DNA from: Pseudomonas yamanorum | Lineage (GTDB): Bacteria > Pseudomonadota > Gammaproteobacteria > Pseudomonadales > Pseudomonadaceae | DNA length: 64,000 bases | Direction: 5' to 3' | NCBI RefSeq assembly: GCF_013386765.1 | Contig: NZ_JACARE010000027.1 | Coordinates: forward strand, 323 to 64,322 | Shown here: positions 44,717 to 53,711 of the stretch, one piece after another | Layout of the letters: each line of letters opens with the position of its first letter | Numbering within the stretch: the stretch's first letter is position 1 | Program-made: the position numbers and the translations under genes | The notes under the pieces: generated by a model | What the model saw: the letters and a program-made list of their open reading frames with translations, nothing else | Database searches by the model: none | What the model was told of the DNA's origin: nothing

Positions 44717-46411
44717 TTAGAAGCCCATGCTCAGGTGTTCAGCAATCGGGCCCAGTGCCAACGTCGGCAGGAAGGTCAGGCCGCCCACCAGCAAAATGGT
44801 CACGGTCAACAGGGTCACGAACAGCGGGCCGTGGGTCGGGAAGCTGTTCTGGCCAATCGGTGCGGTCTTCTTCATCGCCAGGCTGCCGGCCAACGCCAGA
44901 ACCGGAAGGATGTAGCCGAAGCGGCCGAGCAACATCGACAGGCTCAACATCAGGTTGTGGAACGCGGTGTTGGCACTGAAGCCGCCGAACGCCGAACCGT
45001 TGTTGGCACTGGCCGAGGTGTAGGCGTACAGCAACTGGCTGAAGCCGTGGGGCCCAGGGTTACTGATGGCGCCGGCCGGGCCAGGCAGGCTGGCGGCGAT
45101 GGCGCCGAGTACCAGGGTGCCCACCGGCATCACCAGCAAGGTCACCACCAGCAATTGCACTTCCCGGGCCTGGAGTTTCTTGCCGAGGTATTCCGGCGTG
45201 CGACCAATCATCAGGCCGGCGAGGAACACCGCGATCAACACGTTGAGCAACATGCCGTACATGCCGGCACCGACGCCGCCGAAGATCACTTCGCCGACCA
45301 TCATGTTGACCAGCGACACCATGCCGCTCAGGGGGTTGAGGCTGTCTTGCATACCGTTGACCGAACCGTTGGACGCGGCGGTGGTAGCCACCGACCACAG
45401 CACGGTGCCGGTGGTGCCGAAGCGCGCTTCCTTGCCTTCCTGCGGCGCAGCCTGTTCCACCGCCGGGTTGTTCAGCGCCGGGTTGGGTTGGTACTCGGCC
45501 CACATCGCAGTTGCACCGCCGATGATGAACAAGGCCAGCATGCAACCGAGGATCGCCCGGCTTTGACGCAGGTCTTTCACGTAGTGGCCAAAGGTGAACA
45601 CCAGCGCCACCGGAATCAGGATAATCGCGCCCAGCTCAAACAGGTTGGCCCAGGCAGTCGGGTCCTCGAAGGGATGCGCCGAGTTGACGCCGAAGAAGCC
45701 ACCGCCGTTGGTGCCCAATTGCTTGATCGCAATCTGGCTGGCGGCCGGCCCCAGTGGAATCACCTGGTCAACGCCTTGCATGGTCACGGCGTTGACGTAG
45801 TGAGCGAAGGTTTGAGGCACGCCCTGCCACACCAGGAACAACGCGAACACCAGGCACAACGGCAACAGGCCGTAGAGGGTGGCGCGGGTCATGTCGACCC
45901 AGAAGTTGCCCAAGGTCTTGGTGGATTTGCGACCGATCCCACGGCACAACGCGACCAGTACGGCGAGGCCGGTGGCAGCGCTGACGAAGTTCTGCACGGT
46001 CAGGCCGGCCATCTGGCTGAGGTAGCTCAGGGACGCTTCACCGCTGTAGTTCTGCCAGTTGGTGTTGGTCATGAAACTGATGGCGGTGTTGAACGCCAGG
46101 GTCCATTCCTGGCCCGGCAACTTCTGCGGGTTCAGCGGCAGGTATTCCTGGAACACCAGGATGCCGAAAAGCAGAACGAAACCGGCAAGGTTGAACGCCA
46201 GCAAGGCCAGCGCGTACTTCTGCCAGCTCTGCTCCTGGTCGGCATCGACACCCGAAAGGCGATAGCAAACGCGCTCGACCGGGCCGAACACCGGCGTGAG
46301 CCAGGTTCGCTGCCCTTCCATTACCTTGTAGTAGAACCGCCCCAGGGCCGGTGCCGGAATCAGCACCAAGGCAAAGAAGGCGATGATCAGCCAATAGTCA
46401 TAACTGTGCAT
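44717..46411 (-). CDS. kdpA: KdpA potassium-binding subunit
   Basis: A 564-residue channel-like membrane protein related to the SKT family, with about ten helices and selectivity-filter-like loops such as FMTNTNWQNYSGE, QLGTNGGGFFGVNSAHPFE and SANNGSAFGG. It forms the potassium pathway of the complex. AGGAG precedes the ATG. It follows kdpF by nine bases. Confidence 0.97.
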   Translation of the reverse strand: MHSYDYWLIIAFFALVLIPAPALGRFYYKVMEGQRTWLTPVFGPVERVCYRLSGVDADQEQSWQKYALALLAFNLAGFVLLFGILVFQEYLPLNPQKLPGQEWTLAFNTAISFMTNTNWQNYSGEASLSYLSQMAGLTVQNFVSAATGLAVLVALCRGIGRKSTKTLGNFWVDMTRATLYGLLPLCLVFALFLVWQGVPQTFAHYVNAVTMQGVDQVIPLGPAASQIAIKQLGTNGGGFFGVNSAHPFEDPTAWANLFELGAIILIPVALVFTFGHYVKDLRQSRAILGCMLALFIIGGATAMWAEYQPNPALNNPAVEQAAPQEGKEARFGTTGTVLWSVATTAASNGSVNGMQDSLNPLSGMVSLVNMMVGEVIFGGVGAGMYGMLLNVLIAVFLAGLMIGRTPEYLGKKLQAREVQLLVVTLLVMPVGTLVLGAIAASLPGPAGAISNPGPHGFSQLLYAYTSASANNGSAFGGFSANTAFHNLMLSLSMLLGRFGYILPVLALAGSLAMKKTAPIGQNSFPTHGPLFVTLLTVTILLVGGLTFLPTLALGPIAEHLSMGF

Positions 46412-46420
46412 AGCCTGCTC

Positions 46421-46510
46421 CTAGTTCCGATCCGCGCGTAACAGCGCAACCAGCAGATAAATGAACAGCGCCACAGCCAACAGCAGTGACACCCCGTCCA
46501 GAACGCTCAT
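46421..46510 (-). CDS. kdpF: KdpF small stabilising subunit
   Basis: A 29-residue single-helix peptide (LLLAVALFIYLLVALLRAD) that stabilises the KdpFABC complex. It was found as the end of a longer, unlikely frame; ATG 46510 has GGAG eight bases upstream. First gene of the operon. Confidence 0.9.
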   Translation of the reverse strand: MSVLDGVSLLLAVALFIYLLVALLRADRN

Positions 46511-46567
46511 GGAAGTTTCTCCGTCGTGCGGCGACTGCCGCGTGTAGGGGGATTGTCCGCAGGAGTG

Positions 46568-46640
46568 GCGTAAAGGAACGAGAGCGACGGTATGGGTGGG
46601 GCGTAAAGACGGCGTAAAGAGTGGGTTTATGCGGGGTTTA
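46568..46640 (-). promoter_or_regulatory. Candidate KdpE operator array upstream of kdpF
   Basis: On the plus strand GCGTAAAG occurs at 46568, 46601 and 46612, and GGGTTTA at 46623 and 46634. The last four are spaced exactly 11 bases apart, one helix turn, the spacing of direct half-sites used by OmpR-family regulators. On the kdp sense strand these read TTTACGC and TAAACCC. A possible -10 (GACAAT) lies between the array and kdpF. KdpE binding is inference. Confidence 0.6.
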
Positions 46641-46660
46641 CAGGGGCGCTGCACTTCAAA

Positions 46661-46685
46661 TGTGGGAGCCTGGCTTGCCCGCGAT
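46661..46685. repeat. Single REP (TGTGGGAGC...CCCGCGAT)
   Basis: One unpaired copy of the same family as the pair at 41925-42018, between the kdp operator and the ethanolamine permease promoter. It has two base differences from those copies. Confidence 0.7.
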
Positions 46686-46797
46686 GGCGTCAGACCAGAC
46701 AGCCATGCCCTCATCTGGTGCGACGTTTGAAATGATTCAAACGCCAAACCGTTCCCTCGGCGACAGTTCGGCGCCTTTACGACACGGCATGGGTTAA

Positions 46798-46813
46798 TGG
46801 CATGCCCGCTGCA
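46798..46813 (+). promoter_or_regulatory. Sigma-54 promoter for the ethanolamine permease
   Basis: TGGCATG-cccg-CTGCA matches the TGGCACG-N4-TTGCA consensus at all but two positions and keeps GG and GC exactly 10 bases apart. It lies 42 bases before the eat start, so transcription would begin near 46824. From knowledge of P. aeruginosa, ethanolamine genes need RpoN and the enhancer protein EatR. Confidence 0.75.
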
Positions 46814-46854
46814 ATGCCCTGAAACATTCCAAACCGTTCAGGGAGAGCTACACG

Positions 46855-48219
46855 ATGAACACACAACTCAAACCTACCTTGGGCACCCTGCATTTATGGG
46901 GCATCGCCGTCGGCCTGGTAATTTCCGGAGAATATTTTGGCTGGAGCTACGGCTGGGGCGTGGCAGGAACGCTGGGCTTCCTGGTGACCTCATTGATGGT
47001 CGCCGCCATGTACACCTGCTTTATATTCAGTTTCACCGAACTGACCACCGCCATTCCCCACGCAGGCGGCCCGTTTGCCTACAGCCGCCGGGCGTTTGGC
47101 GAGAAAGGCGGTCTGATCGCCGGCCTGGCGACGCTGATTGAATTCGTCTTCGCCCCGCCCGCCATCGCATTGGCCATCGGCGCGTACTTGAATGTGCAGT
47201 TTCCGGCCCTTGATCCGAAACACGCGGCAGTCGGCGCCTACATTGTATTCATGGGCCTGAACATCCTCGGCGTGAAACTGGCCGCGACCTTTGAACTGGT
47301 GGTGTGCGTGCTCGCGGTCGCCGAGTTGCTGGTGTTCATGGGCGTGGTCGCCCCTGCGTTCAGCTTCAGCAACTTTGCCCTCAATGGCTGGGCCGGCTCC
47401 GACACCTTCGGCGCGCCGGCGATTGCCGGGATGTTTGCGGCGATTCCATTTGCCATCTGGTTCTTCCTCGCCATCGAAGGTGCCGCCATGGCGGCCGAAG
47501 AAGCGAAAGATCCCAAGCGCACCATTCCAAAGGCCTACATCAGCGGCATCCTGACCCTGGTGGTTCTGGCGATGGGCGTGATGTTCTTCGCCGGCGGCGT
47601 CGGTGACTGGCGCACGCTGTCGAACATCAACGATCCCCTGCCCCAGGCGATGAAAACCGTGGTTGGCGACAGCTCGGGCTGGCTGCACATGCTGGTGTGG
47701 ATCGGCCTGTTCGGCCTGGTGGCCAGCTTCCACGGGATCATCCTGGGTTACTCGCGCCAATTCTTCGCCCTGGCGCGCGCGGGTTACCTGCCGTCTTTCC
47801 TGGCCAAGCTTTCACGCTTCCAGACGCCGCACCGGGCGATCATCGCCGGTGGCATCGTCGGTATCGCTGCTATCTATAGCGACGGGCTGATCAACCTGGG
47901 CGGTATGACCTTGACCGCGGCAATGATCACCATGGCGGTGTTCGGCGCCATCGTCATGTACATCATGAGCATGCTCAGCCTGTTCAAGCTACGCAAGACC
48001 GAACCGTTGCTGGAACGCACCTTCCGTGCACCGGGCTATCCAATCGTGCCGGGGATTGCGCTGGTACTGGCCGTGGTGTGCCTGGTGGCAATGGCGTGGT
48101 TCAACGCGCTGATCGGGCTGATCTTCCTGGGCTTCATGGTGGTGGGTTTTGTGTACTTCCAACTGACCGCACAAGACCGCGCCGATGCGCCGGCGGACGC
48201 GATGCTGACCGGGCTATAA
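46855..48219 (+). CDS. eat: Ethanolamine permease
   Basis: A 454-residue APC-superfamily transporter with twelve membrane helices. The first helix GTLHLWGIAVGLVISGEYFGWSYGWG and the segment ATLIEFVFAPPAIALAIGAYL are the eat-family form. It imports ethanolamine across the inner membrane. GGGAGAG precedes the ATG. The eutBC ammonia-lyase genes that follow eat in P. aeruginosa are not next to it here. Confidence 0.88.
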   Translation: MNTQLKPTLGTLHLWGIAVGLVISGEYFGWSYGWGVAGTLGFLVTSLMVAAMYTCFIFSFTELTTAIPHAGGPFAYSRRAFGEKGGLIAGLATLIEFVFAPPAIALAIGAYLNVQFPALDPKHAAVGAYIVFMGLNILGVKLAATFELVVCVLAVAELLVFMGVVAPAFSFSNFALNGWAGSDTFGAPAIAGMFAAIPFAIWFFLAIEGAAMAAEEAKDPKRTIPKAYISGILTLVVLAMGVMFFAGGVGDWRTLSNINDPLPQAMKTVVGDSSGWLHMLVWIGLFGLVASFHGIILGYSRQFFALARAGYLPSFLAKLSRFQTPHRAIIAGGIVGIAAIYSDGLINLGGMTLTAAMITMAVFGAIVMYIMSMLSLFKLRKTEPLLERTFRAPGYPIVPGIALVLAVVCLVAMAWFNALIGLIFLGFMVVGFVYFQLTAQDRADAPADAMLTGL

Positions 48220-48329
48220 GGTTACCGGGGCAGAACGGGCCTACAATGAACTACTAAGAAAGCCCGTTACTCAAAGCAGCTATTACCGTGGGAAATTTCC
48301 CCACGGTTTGCTGCCTCAAGGAGAGCCCT

Positions 48330-48497
48330 ATGCCGTGGTATGCCTGGTTGATTTTAGTGGTCGCGATCGGCTCGATCGTCGGTGGTTTGCTGATGCTGCG
48401 AGACAGCGCCAACAAGGTTGAATTGACCGACGAACAGCGCCGACGTGTAGCCGAGCGCAATGCCCAAGCGGACGCCAAGGATGCGCAGGATCGCTGA
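48330..48497 (+). CDS. DUF2897 small membrane protein
   Basis: A 55-residue protein, one N-terminal helix (WYAWLILVVAIGSIVGGLLML) and a charged C-terminal tail (ELTDEQRRRVAERNAQ), the DUF2897 pattern. AAGGAG lies seven bases before ATG 48330. Function unknown; a short intergenic hairpin region precedes it. Confidence 0.85.
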   Translation: MPWYAWLILVVAIGSIVGGLLMLRDSANKVELTDEQRRRVAERNAQADAKDAQDR

Positions 48498-48597
48498 GCC
48501 TGAGGCGGCTCCACCGAGGAGCCGCACAATTTTGTAAACACCCGCCTATGCCCAGGCAAGCTTGGTTAATATGGCCTGATGTTTCGGAGGCCACCCC

Positions 48598-49176
48598 ATG
48601 CGCTATTCACAAGATCACAAAGCTCAAACCCACCAGCGCATCATCAAGGAGGCCTCTGTACGCTTTCGCCGCGACGGCATTGGCGCGACCGGCCTCCAGC
48701 CGCTGATGAAAGCGCTTAACCTGACCCATGGCGGGTTTTATGCGCACTTCAAGTCCAAGGACGAGTTGGTGGAAAAGGCCTTGCAGGAGGCCGCCGCGCA
48801 GCTGGATGAACATTGCGAACAGCTGTTCAGCCAGGAACGGCCATTGGACGCGTTTATTGATAGCTACCTGTCGGAATGGCACCAGACCTCGCCCGATCAG
48901 GGCTGCCCGCTGACGACGATGTCATCGGAGATGGGGTTGCGTGGGCAGAACAGTCGCACCACGGATGAAGTCCTCAATGCTCGACTCAAGCAGGTTGAAA
49001 CGGCGCTTGGCAACCCGAATGCCGGGGAGCAGAGCCTAGTGCTGATGTCGACGCTGGTGGGGGCGTTGGTGTTGGCGAGAAGTGTCGAGAGTGCCGAATT
49101 GGCGACACGGATTCTCGATGTGGTGAGGGGGAGCTTGAAAGCAGAACTCGCTGAACAGAAGAAAGCCGGTCAATGA
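48598..49176 (+). CDS. TetR-family regulator
   Basis: A 192-residue TetR repressor. The DNA-binding N-terminus (TGLQPLMKALNLTHGGFYAHFKSKDELV) and the ligand domain with QGCPLTTMSSEMG are clear. The lone Cys in that loop resembles NemR-like regulators that sense electrophiles, which is only a suggestion. GGAGG is seven bases before the ATG. No target gene is obvious next to it. Confidence 0.88.
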   Translation: MRYSQDHKAQTHQRIIKEASVRFRRDGIGATGLQPLMKALNLTHGGFYAHFKSKDELVEKALQEAAAQLDEHCEQLFSQERPLDAFIDSYLSEWHQTSPDQGCPLTTMSSEMGLRGQNSRTTDEVLNARLKQVETALGNPNAGEQSLVLMSTLVGALVLARSVESAELATRILDVVRGSLKAELAEQKKAGQ

Positions 49177-49203
49177 CCGGCCTCCTCGCTTGTTTTCAGA
49201 TCC

Positions 49204-49536
49204 TCAGTTCACCTCGAGCCGGTCGCGGTTCTTTTCCAGCAATGCCTTGCCGATTCCTTTTACTTCCAGTAACTCATCTATCGCCGTGAACGGCCCGTTG
49301 GTTTCGCGGTAGGCGATGATGGCCTTGGCCTTGGCGGCGCCGATGCCGAAGAGATCGCGACGTAGGGTTTCGGCGTCTGCCGAGTTGAGGCTGACCTTGG
49401 AGGATTGTTCGACCTTGGTCATCTGGGTGGTGATGGGGGTTGGGGCTTCGGTTTTGGTGGAGGGGGCGGCAGTGCTGGCTAGCGAGATGCTGGTGAGGAA
49501 GGCAAAGATGAGGGATGAGAAATACGCTTTATGCAT
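49204..49536 (-). CDS. ComEA-like helix-hairpin-helix protein
   Basis: A 110-residue exported protein: Sec signal (residues 1-23, AST-A), a Thr/Pro-rich linker, then one ComEA HhH domain (VSLNSADAETL, FGIGAAKAKAIIAYRE, LLEVKGIGKALLEKNRDRL). Such proteins bind DNA in the periplasm and can help uptake or recombination; a role here is unproven. It lies downstream of wbpM on the same strand, after the wbpM terminator, the same pairing I recall at PA3140-PA3141. Confidence 0.88.
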   Translation of the reverse strand: MHKAYFSSLIFAFLTSISLASTAAPSTKTEAPTPITTQMTKVEQSSKVSLNSADAETLRRDLFGIGAAKAKAIIAYRETNGPFTAIDELLEVKGIGKALLEKNRDRLEVN

Positions 49537-49564
49537 TGGTGAGGCTCCATGACATCGATAAGGG

Positions 49565-49591
49565 AAAAGCAGCTTTTCCGAAGCTGCTTTT
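49565..49591 (-). terminator. Terminator after wbpM
   Basis: AAAAGCAGCTT (49565-49575) and AAGCTGCTTTT (49581-49591) form an 11-bp stem ending in a T-run on the minus strand. It probably ends the polysaccharide transcript. Confidence 0.8.
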
Positions 49592-49647
49592 CAAACTTAG
49601 GCGATGTTCGGGGAGAGTCAAAAATGGGTGAGTTACAGGGTGTGAGT

Positions 49648-51642
49648 TCAGGGTTCCAGGCGGCGTTGCTGGTAGATCCAGTCGACGATTTCACCGTCTG
49701 GGGAATAGCCGCTGACCGTTTCGCGCAGCAGTTGGCGCACACGCGTGTAGTCATCCTGTTCGACGGCGCTGAGCAGCTCCGTTAAACGGGCCTTCAAGAC
49801 GTCCCAAGGCAAGTAGTCCTCATTGGCACTCATAATCATGGGGTGCGGAGTCGTGACTACGTTGTCGCCGATCAGCAATTCCTCATAGAGCTTTTCGCCA
49901 GGACGCAACCCCGTGAACTCAATGGAGATGTCACCTTGAAGATTTTTATCAGAACGAATACTCAAACCGGAAAGATGCACCATCTTCTCTGCCAGCTCGA
50001 CGATTTTCACCGGCTCGCCCATATCCAGAACAAATACGTCACCGCCCTGCCCCATGGAACCCGCCTGGATAACCAATTGAGCGGCTTCAGGGATACTCAT
50101 GAAATACCGGGTAATCTTGGGGTGTGTAACCGTCAGCGGGCCACCAGATTTTATTTGCTTGTGGAACAACGGGATCACCGATCCGGATGAACCCAGCACG
50201 TTGCCGAACCGCACCATGGTAAAGCGGGTCTTGTTCACACGGGAAACATTGGACGTTTCACCGAAAAGCACCGGAGCTATCTCACTGCTGAGCGCCTGCA
50301 GCGTCATTTCTGCGAGACGCTTGGTGCTTCCCATAACATTGGTCGGACGCACCGCCTTATCAGTAGAAATCAGCACGAAGTTCGCCACGTTGGCGCGTAA
50401 AGAGGCTTGTGCGGCGCTCAACGTGCCCATCACATTATTCAGTACGCCTTCAGCAATATTATGTTCGACCATCGGTACATGCTTGTAGGCCGCCGCATGG
50501 TAGACCGTGTTCACGCGCCAGGTTTTCATGACGTCAAAGAGCTTTTCCTGATTGCGGACAGAGCCCAGGATTGGCAATAACTTAACTGAAAGCGACTCAC
50601 GTACGATTCGCTGCTCAAGCTCTTGCAGGATGCTGTAGAGATTGAACTCGCTATGCTCATACAACAGCAGTGTCGTGGGTTGTAGCGTGAGAATCTGCCG
50701 GCAAAGCTCAGATCCGATTGAACCGCCCGCCCCGGTTATAAGAACCGACTGCTCCTTAATGCAATGTTCAAGCAGCTCATCCTGAGGGGGGACAGAGTCG
50801 CGGCCTAACAAGTCAGCAATATCAACTTCCTGGATATCGTCAACTTTCACTCGCCCGCTGGCCAAATCCATAAAACCGGGCACGCTTTGCACATGGAGCG
50901 CGAAGCCCTCCAGAAAGGTCAATATCTCCCGGCGACGCCCGCGATTGGCAGACGGAATGGCGAGAAGAATCTGCTGGGCACCGGTTACATCAACCATCTG
51001 CTGGATATGCTTTGGCTTATAGACATGCAAGCCTGAAATCACACGATCGGCAATGCTGCTGTCATCATCAATAAAGGCGACAGGACGCAACAGCCTCCCC
51101 ATGCGCAACGCAGCAACCAACTGATTACCGGCTGCCCCCGCACCATAAATGGCCACCTTCGGTAGTCCATCATCCCGGTTGGTAAAAGGAACATGTTGCG
51201 CAGCCGTAAACCAGTCTCCCAGGAAATACTGGCGCATCGCGAGGCGTAGCCCCCCGATCATGACCATGCTCAACCACCAGTAATTGAAGATGACCGAGCG
51301 TGGAACAAACATTTGATGGTTGCCGCTCCAGTAAACAACCAGCGCGAGAAACAACGATGACAGGCTGACGGCCTTGATAATTGCGATCAGCGCATCGTTT
51401 CCAAAATAGCGCATGACTGCACGGTACATACCAAACCGTACAAACAGCGGAATCGCAATGACCGTGGCGCTCAGGAATAACCATAGGTATTCAGTGAAAG
51501 GATTGATCAGCTCATCAATCCCCAGACGGACGACAAAGGCCATCCAAAGGGCAAACCAGACAAGAAAAACGTCGGTCACTACCTGGAAGGCACGTTTCTG
51601 CCGCCGCGTTAAACCCAGTAATAAGGTTCTCAACTTATCCAT
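49648..51642 (-). CDS. wbpM: WbpM-type NDP-sugar 4,6-dehydratase
   Basis: A 664-residue membrane enzyme (WbpM/FlaA1-PglF family, 665 in P. aeruginosa). N-terminal helices, a CoA-binding-like Rossmann domain (IYGAGAAGNQLVAALRMG) and a short-chain dehydratase domain with LITGAGGSIGSELCRQI and the catalytic SMK-type segment STDKAVRPTNVMGSTKRLAE, where Met replaces the usual Tyr. It converts UDP-GlcNAc to the 4-keto-6-deoxy sugar, the first step to QuiNAc, FucNAc or bacillosamine. Start 51642 gives MDKLRTLLLGL. It is the last polysaccharide gene here. Confidence 0.95.
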   Translation of the reverse strand: MDKLRTLLLGLTRRQKRAFQVVTDVFLVWFALWMAFVVRLGIDELINPFTEYLWLFLSATVIAIPLFVRFGMYRAVMRYFGNDALIAIIKAVSLSSLFLALVVYWSGNHQMFVPRSVIFNYWWLSMVMIGGLRLAMRQYFLGDWFTAAQHVPFTNRDDGLPKVAIYGAGAAGNQLVAALRMGRLLRPVAFIDDDSSIADRVISGLHVYKPKHIQQMVDVTGAQQILLAIPSANRGRRREILTFLEGFALHVQSVPGFMDLASGRVKVDDIQEVDIADLLGRDSVPPQDELLEHCIKEQSVLITGAGGSIGSELCRQILTLQPTTLLLYEHSEFNLYSILQELEQRIVRESLSVKLLPILGSVRNQEKLFDVMKTWRVNTVYHAAAYKHVPMVEHNIAEGVLNNVMGTLSAAQASLRANVANFVLISTDKAVRPTNVMGSTKRLAEMTLQALSSEIAPVLFGETSNVSRVNKTRFTMVRFGNVLGSSGSVIPLFHKQIKSGGPLTVTHPKITRYFMSIPEAAQLVIQAGSMGQGGDVFVLDMGEPVKIVELAEKMVHLSGLSIRSDKNLQGDISIEFTGLRPGEKLYEELLIGDNVVTTPHPMIMSANEDYLPWDVLKARLTELLSAVEQDDYTRVRQLLRETVSGYSPDGEIVDWIYQQRRLEP

Positions 51643-51806
51643 AACGCCTTGAAACACCTCTGTTACTCCTAAAGTACATCCGCCACCACCATGAATGATT
51701 CCAAGGGACCTCATCCCATGATGATGGAAAACTCCATTTGACCGGCCCGCAGCTCAAGTCCTTCTGCGTTGCAAACAAAGACGGGCATTCCTGACTGTCT
51801 AACTGA

Positions 51807-52985
51807 TTACTCTTCGGTAGCCAACTGCATAACGGTCTTGAGCACCGAGCATGTCTTGTCAATTTCAAGCTGCGTCAACGTTGGGTGCACGAGAAACATC
51901 ACACTTGTTTCGCCGAGTTCTCGTGCTACCGGCAACCGGCTCGCCGGACGCCAGCCAGTATTGTCAAACGCCTTCTCAAGATAGACCTCAGAGCAGGAAC
52001 CGGAAAATACCGGAACGTCCCGTGCCGAAATCTCCGCCAGAATACGATCGCGATCCCATCCGGCCTTGAGCGCCTGAGGCTCAACAAACACGTAGCACTT
52101 ATACGCCGCGTGAACACTGTCCTCAGGCATGACTGGCACACGTAAACCTTTGAGTTGGCTGGCGCACTCCCAGATCTGCCCGGCATTCGCTAGCCGACTG
52201 GCCTGCCAATCGGTCATGCGCTTGAGTTGAATCCGGCCGATCACGGCCTGAACCTCAAGCATTCTCCAGTTCGTACCGAAGCTTTCGTGCAACCAGCGAA
52301 AACCTGGGGGATGGTTGCGTTCGTAGACTGCTTCCCAGCTTTTGCCATGATCCTTGAACGACCACATGTCCGACCACAACTTGCGATCGTTGGTTGTGAC
52401 CATTCCGCCCTCGCCGCCTGTGGTCATGATCTTGTCCTGACAAAAGGACCAGGCAGAGATGTGGCCAATTGACCCCACCGAGCGCCCCTTGTAACGAGCG
52501 CCATGGGCCTGGGCACAATCTTCGATCACTTTAAGGTCGAATTCCTCGGCCAGGGACATGATCGGATCCATATCGCAAGGCCAGCCAGCCAAATGCACAC
52601 AAATTACGGCCCGGGTGCGAGGCGTCAGCACAGCGCGGATAGTCTGCGCGCTGAAGTTTTGCGAATCGCGATCCACGTCGGCGAAAACCGGAACAGCCCC
52701 GGCATTCACAATGCTCGAGACGGAAGCAAGAAACGTGCGTGAGGTGACAATTACTTCATCGCCAGCACCGATACCCAAGGCCTTCAAGGCAAGGTCCAGG
52801 GCAACCGTTCCGTTGGCCAGTCCGATGGCGTATTCGGTGCCCGCCCATGCAGCGAACTCCTTTTCAAACTCACGCCCCTGTGTACCGGTCCAGTAGTTGA
52901 CCTTATTGGACAGAATCACATCACGTACGGCATCAGCCTCCTCTTCACTAAAAGAAGGCCAAGGAGAAAATGGTGAATTCAACAC
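51807..52985 (-). CDS. DegT/PglE-type sugar aminotransferase
   Basis: A 392-residue PLP enzyme of the DegT/DnrJ/EryC1 family. LANGTVALDLALKALGIGAGDEVIV, the VIEDCAQAHGARYKG block and the PLP lysine in SFCQDKIMTTGGEGG are clear. With the WbpM product it would form a UDP-4-amino sugar from glutamate. The last residues end in a Glu tail. A 164-base gap separates it from wbpM; the flanking acetyltransferase and PglC-like genes support a bacillosamine-type route. Confidence 0.9.
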   Translation of the reverse strand: MLNSPFSPWPSFSEEEADAVRDVILSNKVNYWTGTQGREFEKEFAAWAGTEYAIGLANGTVALDLALKALGIGAGDEVIVTSRTFLASVSSIVNAGAVPVFADVDRDSQNFSAQTIRAVLTPRTRAVICVHLAGWPCDMDPIMSLAEEFDLKVIEDCAQAHGARYKGRSVGSIGHISAWSFCQDKIMTTGGEGGMVTTNDRKLWSDMWSFKDHGKSWEAVYERNHPPGFRWLHESFGTNWRMLEVQAVIGRIQLKRMTDWQASRLANAGQIWECASQLKGLRVPVMPEDSVHAAYKCYVFVEPQALKAGWDRDRILAEISARDVPVFSGSCSEVYLEKAFDNTGWRPASRLPVARELGETSVMFLVHPTLTQLEIDKTCSVLKTVMQLATEE

Positions 52986-53084
52986 AACCAGTACCCGTCA
53001 GTTTTCATTCGAAAATATGAAAGACTCGTCAACACGAGCCCCGTTGCAATTCGCTCAATACGCTGTTCACGCGGCGACGATATT

Positions 53085-53711
53085 TCAAGAACCGTCAAAC
53101 AACCTGGCCGGCACTCCGGCGACCGTAACCTTGTCTGGCACATCTCTGACAACTACGGCACCCGCGCCAACCATGACCTGTGAACCGATGTTCACAAGTT
53201 GTCGCACGCAGGCACCTATGCCAATCCAGCTCAAATCCTGCACGCAGACGCCGCCTGCAAGCCGGGCGCCGGGGCTGATGTGCACACACGATCCCAATAG
53301 ACAATCGTGGTCGACGCTGCTGCCCGTATTGAGAATAGCGCCACTGCCTACTCTGGCATCGGCATTTACCACAGCGCCAGCAAAAACCACCGATCCTTCA
53401 CCAAGCGTGGCATACCGGCTGACGGTTGAATCCGGATGGCGCAGCGTAACCAGCGCAGCGCCTGCCGCCTTAAGCTGGTCCAGTTTTGCCTGGCGTACCC
53501 GATTATTGCCGATCGCCACCAGCACTCCATCATATTCATCCACAGCCGCCAACAGTCTCTCGGTGTTGCCTACGACGTTCCAGGCACCATTTCGAAGCAA
53601 CCCGGGCCAAGCATCATCAAAGAACTCAATGGTGTCCCAACCACAGCATTCGGCTGTATCCGCGACGACTTTGCCATGGCCGCTAGCACCCAGCACCGCG
53701 AGGCGGCTCAT
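53085..53711 (-). CDS. PglD/NeuD-type sugar acetyltransferase
   Basis: A 208-residue enzyme: N-terminal Rossmann-like substrate domain (LAVLGASGHGKVVADTAEC) and a left-handed beta-helix of hexapeptide repeats (AVVNADARVGSGAILNTG, catalytic His in SSVDHDC, then GVPARLFDGS). Such enzymes acetylate the 4-amino group of UDP-amino sugars. It overlaps the PglC-like gene by four bases (ATGA), and both lie before the aminotransferase, as in bacillosamine loci. Confidence 0.9.
   Translation of the reverse strand: MSRLAVLGASGHGKVVADTAECCGWDTIEFFDDAWPGLLRNGAWNVVGNTERLLAAVDEYDGVLVAIGNNRVRQAKLDQLKAAGAALVTLRHPDSTVSRYATLGEGSVVFAGAVVNADARVGSGAILNTGSSVDHDCLLGSCVHISPGARLAGGVCVQDLSWIGIGACVRQLVNIGSQVMVGAGAVVVRDVPDKVTVAGVPARLFDGS

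Noticed and set aside
42524..46441. A 1305-codon open frame antisense to kdpC, kdpB and kdpA
   Set aside because: Its translation is His/Gln/Arg/Val-rich low complexity, typical of the reverse frame of GC-rich genes with strong third-position bias, and it runs across three well-known genes and their junctions.
46855..48219. A general amino acid permease
   Set aside because: The first helix and the AGLATLIEFVFAPP segment fit the ethanolamine permease branch, and the sigma-54 promoter agrees with that.
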